A stretch of 64,000 nt of DNA from Candidatus Zhuqueibacterota bacterium (GTDB lineage Bacteria > Zhuqueibacterota > Zhuqueibacteria > Zhuqueibacterales > Geothermadaptataceae): assembly GCA_030950365.1 (NCBI GenBank), contig JAUZRQ010000077.1:27398-91397 (forward strand). The letters run 5' to 3'. Of this stretch, positions 8,731 through 19,097 are shown piece after piece. A model generated the notes under the pieces. That model did not search any database. It was not told the origin of the DNA and worked only from the letters and a program-made list of their open reading frames with translations. Every line of letters begins with the position of its first letter. The first letter of the stretch is position 1. Both the position numbers and the translations under genes were made by a program.

Positions 8731-9213
8731 TTAACTCGTTTTCTGAATGCGCTGTCGGGATGCGCGCAGCATATAGGTTTTGCCCCCATATTCCAGCCGC
8801 ACCACCACATCCACATACACCCCCGGCCCCCATTTGGGTCCATTCCGCGCGACTTTTTCGAGCCGGTATGGCGGTTGCGTTAAATCCGGATTCTCATTTA
8901 ACCAGGCTTTCCATACCTGGCCTTCATAAATCACATACACCGCATCGGCATCGAGTCCTTCGGGAAGGGCTGTGGAATCGGCCGCTTGCACCGCAATGAC
9001 CACGACCAGTGGCCGGCCATCCGGGGGACTTATCGGCATGAAATCGCGCCACAGACTGCAGCTCAAAATCAGCGATTTGCCAGCAACGGTCAGCTTCTCG
9101 GGGGCCGCCTGCAGGCTTCGGATGTCGATATCCGGCGGAGCAACCGGATTCTCACTGCAGGCGCCAACCAGCAGGACCGCTGCAAGCCAGAGGGTTCGCT
9201 TCAACTTGTGCAT
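8731..9213 (-). CDS. Small lipoprotein of unknown function
   Basis: A 160-aa protein with a lipoprotein signal: MHKLKRTLWLAAVLLVGAC followed by SENP, the lipobox Cys being residue 19. Start chosen at ATG 9213, preceded by GAGGTA; the longer frame to 9273 lacks a signal-like N-terminus. The mature part contains a short beta-rich domain (GEGL-type acidic loops, VYVIYEGQVWKAWL, GPGVYVDVVVRLEYGG) with no recognised family. It is the last gene of a same-strand run after purA and the YbjQ-like gene, separated by 60 bp. It is likely anchored in the inner or outer membrane. Confidence 0.75.
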   Translation of the reverse strand: MHKLKRTLWLAAVLLVGACSENPVAPPDIDIRSLQAAPEKLTVAGKSLILSCSLWRDFMPISPPDGRPLVVVIAVQAADSTALPEGLDADAVYVIYEGQVWKAWLNENPDLTQPPYRLEKVARNGPKWGPGVYVDVVVRLEYGGKTYMLRASRQRIQKTS

Positions 9214-9273
9214 GGCTACCTCGAACAGGTTGATGTGAGATGAAGTGGCCGATGGATCCGGGCGCGGCCGCAT

Positions 9274-9585
9274 TCAAAACCGCACGGCCGTGCCGCTGGC
9301 ACTGACCATCAGCATGCCTTCGCGGATGACCTCATAATCCAGGTCGATGCCAACAACAGCATCGGCGCCGAGTTCCGCGGCCTTCTGCGCCATTTCTTCC
9401 AGGGCGATCTGCCGGGCCCGGTTCAGCTCTTTCTCATAAGCCGCCGAACGTCCGCCGACGATATCGGTGATGGACGCGAAAAAATCGCGAAAGATATTGG
9501 CGCCCATGATGGCTTCGCCGGTAACGATGCCGAGATAGTCGCGAATGGTTTTGCCCTCAACCCCGGGCGTGGTGGTCATAATCAT
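9274..9585 (-). CDS. YbjQ / UPF0145 family protein
   Basis: A 103-aa member of the YbjQ (UPF0145, DUF74) family of small pentamer-forming proteins, sometimes called heavy-metal-binding domain proteins. The whole length matches the family: [28 protein letters not shown] near the N-terminus in two pieces ([24 protein letters not shown]), [13 protein letters not shown], and [15 protein letters not shown] near the C-terminus. Start at ATG 9585 after GGAGGAG. Function is poorly known in the family. It follows purA by 46 bp. Confidence 0.88.
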   Translation of the reverse strand: MIMTTTPGVEGKTIRDYLGIVTGEAIMGANIFRDFFASITDIVGGRSAAYEKELNRARQIALEEMAQKAAELGADAVVGIDLDYEVIREGMLMVSASGTAVRF

Positions 9586-9631
9586 GGTCTCCTCCGCAAT
9601 TGGATTTCAGGGTTCGATTATTAAACGGAGC

Positions 9632-10957
<1,326 letters not shown>

Positions 10958-11080
10958 TCAACGTAGAAAATTTCCTCAAATGCAGATGGTGCCTGCTCTG
11001 GCCGTTGCCTATTTTTGCAAACGCATACAATGACAAATTCAGGCTGAAAGAAGCGCTCTGCAAAGCCATGCTTATTGTTC

Positions 11081-11123
11081 AAAAAAAAACTCCGAAGTCC
11101 GGAGATACACCGAGGCTTCGGAG
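11081..11123 (-). terminator. Intrinsic terminator of the secDF-STAS operon
   Basis: On the minus strand CTCCGAAG pairs with CTTCGGAG, followed by nine T's. It lies 24 bases after the stop of the STAS gene. Confidence 0.85.
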
Positions 11124-11146
11124 TCAGATGATTGCCGTCAAAACCG

Positions 11147-11488
11147 TCAATTGGAATAGCTTGCCACTGCCGCTTCAACATCGTCAAAAATCTCGAATAC
11201 GGTGTTCAGCTTCGAAATCGTCAGCAGCGTGCGCAGGCGATCGCTCAGGCTGGCCAGCTTGAGGTCACCACCATGATTTTGCATGATGGTTCGCCCACCG
11301 ATGAGCAGGCCAAGACCGGTGCTGTTCATCATATCCACTTCAGACAAATCCACTACTACTTTATATTTGCCGCTATCACTTAGCTGGTGCAGCTTGTCAT
11401 TCAGCAAGGCGGCATCGGGGCCCCCCATCAGTTTGCCGGAAATCCTGAGTACGATAACGTCCGAGATTTCCCTTTGCATTAACTTCAT
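11147..11488 (-). CDS. STAS-domain anti-sigma factor antagonist
   Basis: A 113-aa single STAS domain of the SpoIIAA/RsbV type. These bind anti-sigma kinases and are switched by phosphorylation of a Ser or Thr. The expected site is in VDMMNSTGLGLLIGG (Ser after Asn), preceded by a YKVVVDLSEV strand. Start at ATG 11488, which has GGAG six bases before it; the frame opens at a TTG four codons earlier. It follows secF by 39 bp and is closed by its own terminator, so it is the third gene of the secD-secF operon. No RsbW-like kinase is in the window, so the partner is unknown. Confidence 0.88.
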   Translation of the reverse strand: MKLMQREISDVIVLRISGKLMGGPDAALLNDKLHQLSDSGKYKVVVDLSEVDMMNSTGLGLLIGGRTIMQNHGGDLKLASLSDRLRTLLTISKLNTVFEIFDDVEAAVASYSN

Positions 11489-11527
11489 ACCATACTCCAA
11501 TGCCTAGTAACTCCCCGCCGGAGCTTT

Positions 11528-12448
11528 TTACCGACGCCGACGATTGGTTTTGCCAGATTTTTGCAATTGGCGCATTTCCCATTCCGCCACGACCGGCGTT
11601 GCGATGAAAATGGAGGAATAGGTTCCGACAATGATGCCGATCAGTAGCGCGAAGGAGAAGGTGCGCAGGACCTCACCTCCATTGATGTACAGCACAAACA
11701 CCACAATCAGGGTCGTCAGCGATGTTACAATGGTGCGGCTTAACGATTGATTGATGCTCATATTCAGGATTGAAAAAAAGCTTTCGCGGCGCATGCTTTT
11801 CAGGTTTTCACGGATCCGATCGAACACCACGATGGTATCGTTCAACGAATAACCGACAATGGTTAGAAAGGCGGCTACCACTGACAGGCTAATTTCCATG
11901 CGCAGGATCGAGAAAATGCCGAGGGTGATCAGCACGTCATGAAACAGCGCCACAATCGCACCTACGCCGAACACGAATTCGAACCGAATCCAAATATACA
12001 ATAGAATCAGCGCCAACGATACGAGGACCGCCCACACGGCGGCCGAACGCAACTCCTTCCCGATCTTCGGCCCCACGCTTTCAACACTGAGCATGGTCGG
12101 ATTCATGTCGGCAAATTTTTCGGATAGGGTGTTCAGAATCGTAGAAGTGGCCTGATCGTTGTTTTGCTGCACTTCGATTCGAATGAGCACGTCATTCGGA
12201 GAGCCAAAGTTTTTGATTTCGGCTTTGGCGAAACCCACTTCACCGAGAGCCTTGCGGATTTCTGCAATCGGCGCCGGCTTTTCAAAGTGCACGTGTATTT
12301 CCGTCCCGCCGAGAAAATCAATGCTGTAATCGGGGCCGCCGTGAATCAGAAGCGTGATCAAACCCACGGCGATCAGAAAAAGCGAAAAGGAAATGGCAAT
12401 TTTTCGTTTACTTAAAAAATCGATGTTGGTTTGTTTTAAAAACTGCAT
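11528..12448 (-). CDS. secF: Protein translocase subunit SecF
   Basis: Inner-membrane RND-family accessory subunit of the Sec translocon. With SecD it uses the proton-motive force to complete protein export. 306 aa, about the usual length. Features: first membrane helix at residues 18-37, periplasmic domain entered through YSIDFLGGTEIHVHF, and a C-terminal block of five helices with VGYSLNDTIVVFDRIRENL, the conserved SecF signature, and SINQSLSRTIVTSLTTL. It lies 38 bp after secD on the same strand. Starts at ATG 12448 with GGAGAG upstream. Confidence 0.96.
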   Translation of the reverse strand: MQFLKQTNIDFLSKRKIAISFSLFLIAVGLITLLIHGGPDYSIDFLGGTEIHVHFEKPAPIAEIRKALGEVGFAKAEIKNFGSPNDVLIRIEVQQNNDQATSTILNTLSEKFADMNPTMLSVESVGPKIGKELRSAAVWAVLVSLALILLYIWIRFEFVFGVGAIVALFHDVLITLGIFSILRMEISLSVVAAFLTIVGYSLNDTIVVFDRIRENLKSMRRESFFSILNMSINQSLSRTIVTSLTTLIVVFVLYINGGEVLRTFSFALLIGIIVGTYSSIFIATPVVAEWEMRQLQKSGKTNRRRR

Positions 12449-12486
12449 AGCCCGTCGTCTCTCCAGTCAAAGGTTCAGCAACCTCA

Positions 12487-14526
12487 TTAAATGCTGAGTT
12501 TGGTCAACGTTCGTTTCTGGGTGATGGTATCGAAAATCACACGCGTCACCACGATGGCGGTGAACATACTGGCCAGGATGCCCACAGACAGCGTGACCGC
12601 AAAACCGCGGATCGGGCCAGTACCGAACTGGTACAGCACCAGCGCGGTCAGGAAGGTGGTCACGTTGGCATCAAAAATCGTCCAGAAAGCACGACTGTAG
12701 CCGGCATCGATGGCGGCACGGACGGTTTTGCCCGTACGCAGCTCTTCGCGGATGCGTTCGAAAATGAGCACGTTGGCATCCACGGCCATGCCCATGGTCA
12801 AGATGAGGCCAGCAACCCCCGGCAGCGTAAGGGTCGCGCCAAACGCAGCCAGCGCGGCCATGATCAAAATCAAGTTCAAAATCAGTGCAATGTCGGCAAT
12901 AAGTCCCGACATCCGATAGTAAATCATCATGAACACCACCACCAGAATGATGCCGATGGCGATGGATATCTGTCCGCGTCGCACCGAGTCACGCCCCAGC
13001 GATGGTCCAATGGTGCGCTCTTCGATCGGCACCACCGGAGCCGGCAGCGCACCGGCACGCAGCACGATGGCCAGCTCTTTGGCTTCTTCCATGCTGAAAT
13101 TGCCTTCAATGATGGCGTTGCCACTGGGGATTTTATCCTTGATATTGGGGGCGGAGGCCACTTTGCCATCCAGAACAATCGCCAGCCGTTTGCCCACATT
13201 GGCGCCGGTTACGCGGGCAAAAATCCGTGCGCCTTCTCGATTCATATTCAGGGTCACAATGGGCTGTCCCTGCGTAAAACTTTGGCTGCCGCTGCCAATG
13301 GTCACGCCCGCTTCAGTGATGTATTTCCCCGTCATCTCAGGCTGCTTTTTCAAGAAAAACAAGGTATAAAATTCTTGCCCATCATGGATGACTGGCTTGG
13401 AAGAAAATAGAAATTCCGCATCGTCGGGGATGACATTCTTCACTTCCGGCATATTCAAAATGCGCTGCACCGCGCGCAGATTCTTCGCAGGCACCATCAC
13501 CTCATTGCCAATCGGCCACAGCAGCGAGAAAAACGGATTCTGTTCGAACAACTCTTCTTCCACCACCACGGTGGTATCGTTGGCCTTTTTCGCGGCCGAA
13601 TCGCCGATGACCGTGGACTCGCCAAACAACGCGCTCACGCCCACTTCCTTCGTCCCCGTGCCCGCGGCCTTGCTGGTGTCTGCACCCGTAATGGCCTTGC
13701 CACTGGCCTTGATCTTCTTTTTCACCACATCATCGATTTGCTTCAGCACGGCGGAAAATACAGCCGGATCCTTGAGCAGCTTGAATTCCAAGACCGCTGT
13801 TTTGCCGATAAGCGATTTAGCGCGCTTGATGTCGGTGATGCCGGCCAGCTCGATCACGATACGGCGGCTACCCTGTTTGGTAATGGTGGGCTCGGACACG
13901 CCGAACTGGTCAATACGGTTGCGCAGCACTTCGAGGGTGCGATCGACGGCATCTTCGGCCTGTTTTTTCAGCTCATCAATAATCTGGTCATCGGTTTGCA
14001 CGCGGCGGCCGAAATAGCGATTGAGCCGGATGCCTTTTTCCTGAAAAGTGGCCAGCAGAACATTGAAAAAGTCTTCGTCGGTTTGCTGGGAGCGGCGCGT
14101 CACTTCGGTCATAAGGCTGTCAAACCGGGCATCTGGATTTTTGGACAGACTGCGCAACAGCTCCGGCAGGTCCACTTCATAGACCAGATATGTGCCGCCC
14201 AGAAGGTCCAATCCCTGTTTGATCGATTTGGGCTCGTTTTCGTCGATTTTTTCCTGCAGTTCGTTCAGTTTTTCGGCGATGTTCAGGGCACGGTTCAACT
14301 TGTCCTGATCCTGTATCGACTCGCGCAGGCGGGCTTCCAGCAGGCCCACGCGCAGGGCTTCGTGAATTTCGTCAACATTCAGGTTGGCGAAGGTTTGCAA
14401 TTCCTGAACAAGTTTTTCAGACTGTTGGCGATACTGCCACAGGCTATATGTCGGATAGAGTTGGTAAACGGCCCAGATGATCACCGCGAAAATGATGATC
14501 GTTCGCATCAAATTGTTTCGGCGCAT
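12487..14526 (-). CDS. secD: Protein translocase subunit SecD
   Basis: Partner of SecF in the Sec export machinery, 679 aa. One N-terminal helix (MRTIIIFAVIIWAVYQL) is followed by a large periplasmic domain (DLLGGTYLVYEVDL, RIDQFGVSEPTI, LGFKLLKDP-like segment, GKRLAIVLDGKVASAP, ITIEG-like NAIIEGNFSMEEAKELAIVL) and five C-terminal helices with the signature GMAVDANVLIFERIREEL. The periplasmic P1 region has an insertion (about residues 275-325, rich in Ala/Thr/Lys), longer than in compact SecDs. Start at ATG 14526 with GGAGGA upstream; the apparent earlier TTG start overlaps that ribosome binding site. A good promoter lies 47-75 bp upstream. Confidence 0.96.
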   Translation of the reverse strand: MRRNNLMRTIIIFAVIIWAVYQLYPTYSLWQYRQQSEKLVQELQTFANLNVDEIHEALRVGLLEARLRESIQDQDKLNRALNIAEKLNELQEKIDENEPKSIKQGLDLLGGTYLVYEVDLPELLRSLSKNPDARFDSLMTEVTRRSQQTDEDFFNVLLATFQEKGIRLNRYFGRRVQTDDQIIDELKKQAEDAVDRTLEVLRNRIDQFGVSEPTITKQGSRRIVIELAGITDIKRAKSLIGKTAVLEFKLLKDPAVFSAVLKQIDDVVKKKIKASGKAITGADTSKAAGTGTKEVGVSALFGESTVIGDSAAKKANDTTVVVEEELFEQNPFFSLLWPIGNEVMVPAKNLRAVQRILNMPEVKNVIPDDAEFLFSSKPVIHDGQEFYTLFFLKKQPEMTGKYITEAGVTIGSGSQSFTQGQPIVTLNMNREGARIFARVTGANVGKRLAIVLDGKVASAPNIKDKIPSGNAIIEGNFSMEEAKELAIVLRAGALPAPVVPIEERTIGPSLGRDSVRRGQISIAIGIILVVVFMMIYYRMSGLIADIALILNLILIMAALAAFGATLTLPGVAGLILTMGMAVDANVLIFERIREELRTGKTVRAAIDAGYSRAFWTIFDANVTTFLTALVLYQFGTGPIRGFAVTLSVGILASMFTAIVVTRVIFDTITQKRTLTKLSI

Positions 14527-14572
14527 GTGCGCTTCCTCCAAGGTTCAATTCGTCATCAAACAAACAGCTTGC

Positions 14573-14601
14573 AATATAATTTTTTTCGCCCTAAAAGTCA
14601 A
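14573..14601 (-). promoter_or_regulatory. Sigma70-like promoter of secD-secF-STAS
   Basis: On the minus strand: TTGACT (-35, 14601-14596), a 17-base spacer containing an A7 run, then TATATT (-10, 14578-14573). This leaves a leader of roughly 40 bases before the secD ATG. Confidence 0.65.
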
Positions 14602-14791
14602 GAATTACAACGCTGGACGGACGCCCACATTCACGGGCGATTCACCCATTTACCATGCGCCCTGTTATATGGTTGCAGGCAAGCTACTGGTTCTGGCCTG
14701 GACTGCAAACACTGTAAAATCCACTATCAAACGGGGAGGAATGCATTCTAACGGCTTTTGTAGAGTTCATCTGGCGCACGGACGGTTTGGA

Positions 14792-16072
14792 TTAGCCGTA
14801 TATGCCACGCAGCTTCAGAGTTTTGGCCACGCGATCAATAGCCAGCACATACGCACCGATGCGCATGCTTACGCTGTGCTTTTGGGCCGTATGGTCCACT
14901 GCCTGGAATGCTTCGCGCAGGATGCGGGTCAACCGTTCATGTACCACATCCACTGGCCAGAAAAAGCCCATACGGTCCTGCACCCATTCGAAATATGACA
15001 CAGTCACCCCGCCAGCATTGGCGAGAATATCCGGAATAACCAGAATGCCTTTATCATTCAGAATGGGGTCTGCCTTGGCTGTGGTGGGCCCGTTGGCTCC
15101 TTCCACGATAATTTTGGCCTGGATGCGATCCGCATTCCGCCTGTTGATCTGATCCTCCAGCGCGCACGGCGCCAGAATGTCGCACGGCAGTTCGAGCAAC
15201 TCCTCGTTACTGATAAGATCGGCGCCTTTAAAATCGGTAAGCAGGCCGTCATGCCTTTCCTTGTGCTCAAGCGCCTTTTGAATATCAATGCCGTTGGGAT
15301 TGTAGTAACCACCGGTCACATCGCTGATGGCCACCACTTTGCAGCCGAGCTCGGCAAACTCCTTGGCCGCAATGGAGCCAACATTGCCAAAGCCCTGAAC
15401 CACCACGCGTGTGTCTTCCGGCTCCATGTTGAATTTTTCCATGGCCGCCTCGGCCACGATGCGCACGCCGCGGCCGGTGGCCTCCACCCGGCCCATGGAA
15501 CCGCCCAAAAAGCGCGGCTTTCCGGTGACGACCGCTGTCTCGGTATGACGCACGTGCATGCTGTAGGTATCCATGATCCAGCCCATGATCTGCTCGTTGG
15601 TATTCACGTCCGGCGCCGGGATATCGCGCTCTGGGCCGAGAATATCGAGCAGATTGGCGGTATATCGCCGGGTGATTTTCTCGAGCTCCACTCTGGTCAG
15701 GCTACGCGGATCGCATTTCACGCCGCCCTTGGCCCCGCCGAACGGGATGTTCACCACCGCGCATTTCCAGGTCATCCAGGCGGCCAATGCCTTTACTTCG
15801 GATAGCGTCAAGTTTGGGCTGTATCGGATTCCCCCCTTGGACGGCCCACGCACACTGGAGTGAATCACCCGATAGCCTTCGAACACCTCGATGGTGCCAT
15901 CGTCCATCTGAATCGGAATCGAAGTAATGATTTGCATCTGGGGGGTTTTCAAATAATCATACACGCCGGCTTCCAGGTTTAATATTTCAGCAGCCACGTC
16001 AAAGCGCGACATCATCGATTCAAACGGGTCCTCGGCATCCGGCTTGATGGGTGCTGGCTCGACGTAACTCAT
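14792..16072 (-). CDS. gdhA: Glutamate dehydrogenase (Glu/Leu/Phe/Val dehydrogenase family)
   Basis: Oxidative deamination of glutamate, or its reverse, linking amino-acid nitrogen to 2-oxoglutarate. 426 aa, the size of the hexameric bacterial/archaeal class. Visible: RVIHSSVRGPSKGGIRY, the catalytic-Lys motif PFGGAKGGVKCDP, PAPDVNTNEQIMGW, TGRGV, the dinucleotide-binding loop VQGFGNVGS, and IVEGANGPTT. Its ATG overlaps the stop of the nitrilase-family gene by four bases (ATGA), so the two are translationally coupled. Cofactor preference cannot be settled by eye. Family identity is very secure; glutamate rather than branched-chain specificity is the likelier reading. Confidence 0.93.
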   Translation of the reverse strand: MSYVEPAPIKPDAEDPFESMMSRFDVAAEILNLEAGVYDYLKTPQMQIITSIPIQMDDGTIEVFEGYRVIHSSVRGPSKGGIRYSPNLTLSEVKALAAWMTWKCAVVNIPFGGAKGGVKCDPRSLTRVELEKITRRYTANLLDILGPERDIPAPDVNTNEQIMGWIMDTYSMHVRHTETAVVTGKPRFLGGSMGRVEATGRGVRIVAEAAMEKFNMEPEDTRVVVQGFGNVGSIAAKEFAELGCKVVAISDVTGGYYNPNGIDIQKALEHKERHDGLLTDFKGADLISNEELLELPCDILAPCALEDQINRRNADRIQAKIIVEGANGPTTAKADPILNDKGILVIPDILANAGGVTVSYFEWVQDRMGFFWPVDVVHERLTRILREAFQAVDHTAQKHSVSMRIGAYVLAIDRVAKTLKLRGIYG

Positions 16073-16944
16073 TTCTTCTCTCCCTCAATAGTATTTAAAG
16101 ATTCATTTTGAATCAGCCAATTGATGTTTTGCAAGGCTAAATGCAAATCTTCGTCGCGGCGCAGCGGCGTGTGGATACGCTGCTCACGCAACGCCGCTGC
16201 ATCGACCTCGAAATACAGCAATTGTTCACCATCCCCGGCGCGGCCCAGCAACCGGCCATCCGGCGCAATCGCTTCACTACCGCCCCAATAGCGCCGTCCG
16301 TTTTCCTCCCCGGCGCGGTTCACAAAAAATACATAAGCTTGTAGCATACGGGCATAAAAGTTGTTCTGCGTGCGACAAGCACAGGCCGGTGAAACGGGAT
16401 CGTCCAGATTTGGCGTGGTCTGCATGGAATTGGTCAAAATGAACAGCACATCTACGCCGCGCAAGAACAAAATATAAGCCGGCAGCAGGTGCCAGCTTTC
16501 TTCGCAAATCAAAATTCCGGTGCGATAACCGCTGTTCTCGAAAGTCCGCCAGGTATTCCCACGCGCGAACCATTTGCCCTCTTCAAAAATACGATAGGTG
16601 GGCAAATACACCTTGCGGTGCACGAACTGAACCTGCCCCCCGGCCAGAACCACGGCCGCGTTATAAAAAAATGGGCCGCGCTCTTCGAGAACACAGCCTG
16701 TGATAATGGTGATGTGCCGGGAGATTTCTTTGAGACTGTCCCAGAAGGCGTCGTTGGCCTGCAAGGCCAGCTCCGAGGTCTGTTCTTGGAAGTGATAGCC
16801 GGTGAGTGCGAGTTCCGGAAATGCGATGGTCATCGCCCCCTGTTCGATCGCCTGCTCGCAGAATTCGAGATGCTTTTCCTTATTACGCTGCAGATTGCCC
16901 AACACCGGTGCTGTCTGGGCGAGACAGATTTTATGCGAATTCAT
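16069..16944 (-). CDS. Carbon-nitrogen hydrolase (nitrilase superfamily)
   Basis: Amidase of the nitrilase superfamily, 291 aa. The Glu-Lys-Cys triad is visible: Glu in AFPELALTGY, Lys in HRKVYLPTY, and Cys in GILICEESWH. It resembles the amidohydrolase branch (N-carbamoyl-putrescine amidase or NAD-synthetase glutaminase-like) more than true nitrilases, but the substrate is not determined. It overlaps the small upstream gene (ATGA at 16944-16941) and the downstream gdhA (ATGA at 16072-16069), so three genes form one tightly coupled operon. An amidase releasing ammonia beside glutamate dehydrogenase fits a nitrogen-salvage role (inference). Confidence 0.88.
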   Translation of the reverse strand: MNSHKICLAQTAPVLGNLQRNKEKHLEFCEQAIEQGAMTIAFPELALTGYHFQEQTSELALQANDAFWDSLKEISRHITIITGCVLEERGPFFYNAAVVLAGGQVQFVHRKVYLPTYRIFEEGKWFARGNTWRTFENSGYRTGILICEESWHLLPAYILFLRGVDVLFILTNSMQTTPNLDDPVSPACACRTQNNFYARMLQAYVFFVNRAGEENGRRYWGGSEAIAPDGRLLGRAGDGEQLLYFEVDAAALREQRIHTPLRRDEDLHLALQNINWLIQNESLNTIEGEKK

Positions 16945-17108
16945 GATGGCTGCTTGCCCCCGGCTGTTGACGATTCTGCGGCATCTCGGGCCAGGCGACG
17001 CAGCACTTCCCGGGTAATGCGCACCAGCAATTCATAATCGCAATCGTCTCCCAGGCGTTCCTTGACCGCCCGTACCACCCGACGAATTTGTTCTTCAGTG
17101 AATTGCAC
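16941..17108 (-). CDS. Small 55-aa helical protein heading the nitrilase-gdh operon
   Basis: Starts with GTG at 17108, five bases after AAAGGA. It ends with TGA overlapping the nitrilase ATG by four bases, which argues strongly that it is translated. The product is an amphipathic, charged helix pair (QFTEEQIRRVVRAVKERLG, then YELLVRITREVLRRLA) with a short polar tail. There is no signal peptide and no recognised family. The pattern of a short helix with RR..V..V resembles targeting or docking peptides, but that is only an impression. It may stabilise or tether the downstream amidase. Confidence 0.65.
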   Translation of the reverse strand: MQFTEEQIRRVVRAVKERLGDDCDYELLVRITREVLRRLARDAAESSTAGGKQPS

Positions 17109-17445
17109 GATCCTTTCCCTTTACCTCCCCATGCCTGCAAAAGTGCCGAAATATAGAGACTTCAGTATTTAGTTGCAAGCGGAATTTCTTGCGGAGTTGA
17201 AAAGATAATCAAGTAGCACGACTCACCAGAGTCGTTCCTGCCCAATCCTCAGCCATCACCCTAAGCTTCACAAATCTAGCATGGATTCCTAAATCGGACC
17301 TTTTAACACCACCAATTAGAGATACGCAAAGGCGGCGCATCATCCACGATAAAGCAATCCCCCACCACAAAACAAAGCATTTCCCGGGAACCAGACTCCT
17401 TAGAGGCGGGCTACATAAAAACGCAAAAACCCATTCAGGCCTCGC
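17109..17445. other. Intergenic region with a 25-codon protein-like frame
   Basis: No ordinary gene. On the minus strand 17380-17303 reads MLCFVVGDCFIVDDAPPLR and ends ISNWWC, a striking composition for chance. It has only a distant AAGGAG 17 bases before the ATG. It could be a micro-ORF or part of a repeat. Confidence 0.3.
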
Positions 17446-19086
17446 CTACATTTCTTTTTCGTATTTTCGCTTGAATTTGAGGATGCTTTCGCAGATGGCT
17501 TCGGCGATCTTTTTCTGAAAGGTAGGTGATTTGAGGAGTCGCTCTTCTTTGCGATTGGAAATGAACGCCACTTCAATCAGAATGTTCGGCATCGATGCGC
17601 CGATCAGCACATAATAGCCGGCCTGTTTCACACCCCGATTTTGGATGTTCACGCGTTTGGTAACTTCCGACTGCACCAGCGCGGCCAGTTCCTGACTCTG
17701 CTGCATGAAATCGTTTTGCGCAATGGTCAACAGAATGAAGTTTTCGGCATCAAAATCGGCGTAGGCGGTATGGTCTTCCTCGAAATGGATCACGGCATTT
17801 TCTCGCCGGGCCACTTCCAGCGCTTCCTCGGTTTTGGCCGGTCCCAGAATGTAAGTAGTGATGCCACGCACACGTGGACTGCGATTGGAGTTGGCATGAA
17901 TACTAATGAACAGTTTGCCCTGCTCCTGATTGGCCAGCCGTGTACGGTCGGTCAGGCGGATAAAACGGTCATCCTCGCGCGTCAGTACGACCCGCACATC
18001 GCTTTTTTTCTTCAGCGCCTTTTTCAGGTACCGGGCGATGGCCAGGGTCACGTCTTTTTCTTTCACCCCGGTCGGGCCGATCGCTCCCGGATCGCGGCCG
18101 CCGTGCCCCGGATCGATCACGATGGTATCGATGAGCCACTTTTGCTTTTCACGCTCCAGGGTTTTAAGAATATCTTCAGAGACCTTTTCCTTGGTGATGA
18201 GCGAAATCAGAATTTCCTGGCTTTGCGGGTTGGTGTAAATTTTGCGTTTGCTGACTTCGGCATTTAAAAGGAAAGAGATCTGCGCCATTTGGGGCAGTTG
18301 CACCGGAACGATTTCCTTGATCACGCCGTTGCCGGACGGCATTGGGAAATCGGTGGTATCCACCCGGCCCCCGTAAATATCGATATACAACCAGCCGCGC
18401 GTGTATCGGGAATTGATCTGTGAACGCTCGAATGGCCGCGCCGTTTTGATGCGCAGCAAAATACCGTTGGTCTTTTGCTCGACATTCACTCCGAGGATGT
18501 TCGGCACCAGCGAGGCCGAATGCGCATCGGCATCCGTCTTCGGCGCCGCTTTCTCCTCACGTCCGGGCTCGCGATCGCGCTCGCCTTCATCCGCTTTCAC
18601 CGATGGTTTTATGGCCTCGGACTCGTCCAGCTCCAGCACTGGCTTGACCGGCCGGGTATCCCGTTTGAGGATGCGAATGCGCCCGTGGTACAACGGCTCA
18701 ATGATGGATAGAAACATGTCCAGCGGTACGAAGATGTCGCCGTCCGCATAGCGCGGCTCGATGGGCATTTGCACGATGCGGTTTCCCACCACCACAAACG
18801 GGTTCAGCGCCGTCACTTTAACTTCCAGATCGCCGAAATACAGAATGACCTTACGCGCCTTCTCACTGTAAAAAGTTCTCAGGTTCAACGCTTCGGCCAG
18901 ATCATGAATCCCGACAAACGGGAATTTTTCAATGTCCGGCAATTGCACCACCGGCAACGGATGACGATGACCATCGACCAGAGCCGTGAAGGTGTGCGTT
19001 TGAGCGAGAGCTTGAGAACTGAAAAGCAGGAAAGCGATGAATAGGTTCAGCGTGAATGGCAGTCGAAATGAACGCAGGCTAATCAT
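17446..19086 (-). CDS. N-acetylmuramoyl-L-alanine amidase (Amidase_3) with AMIN-like region
   Basis: Exported cell-wall hydrolase that cleaves the amide between MurNAc and the peptide stem. 546 aa: a signal peptide (FTLNLFIAFLLFSSQALAQ), a copper-amine-oxidase-N-like domain at about 30-140 (VGIHDLAEALNLRTFYSEKARKV in two parts), a charged linker (EGERDREPGREEKAAPK), an AMIN-like beta domain at about 195-300, and a C-terminal Amidase_3 domain. Zinc ligands are visible in VIDPGHGGRDPGA (His), GVKEKD (Glu) and FISIHAN (His), and the catalytic Glu in NILIEVAFISN. AMIN domains target such amidases to septal or polar peptidoglycan. It follows the rhomboid gene by 11 bp and is probably in its operon. 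Confidence 0.92.
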   Translation of the reverse strand: MISLRSFRLPFTLNLFIAFLLFSSQALAQTHTFTALVDGHRHPLPVVQLPDIEKFPFVGIHDLAEALNLRTFYSEKARKVILYFGDLEVKVTALNPFVVVGNRIVQMPIEPRYADGDIFVPLDMFLSIIEPLYHGRIRILKRDTRPVKPVLELDESEAIKPSVKADEGERDREPGREEKAAPKTDADAHSASLVPNILGVNVEQKTNGILLRIKTARPFERSQINSRYTRGWLYIDIYGGRVDTTDFPMPSGNGVIKEIVPVQLPQMAQISFLLNAEVSKRKIYTNPQSQEILISLITKEKVSEDILKTLEREKQKWLIDTIVIDPGHGGRDPGAIGPTGVKEKDVTLAIARYLKKALKKKSDVRVVLTREDDRFIRLTDRTRLANQEQGKLFISIHANSNRSPRVRGITTYILGPAKTEEALEVARRENAVIHFEEDHTAYADFDAENFILLTIAQNDFMQQSQELAALVQSEVTKRVNIQNRGVKQAGYYVLIGASMPNILIEVAFISNRKEERLLKSPTFQKKIAEAICESILKFKRKYEKEM

Positions 19087-19097
19087 AATCTTCCTGA

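Noticed and set aside
13738..14751. Plus-strand open frame of ~337 codons
   Set aside because: It is the antisense shadow of secD, rich in Phe/Gln/His without any recognisable motif.
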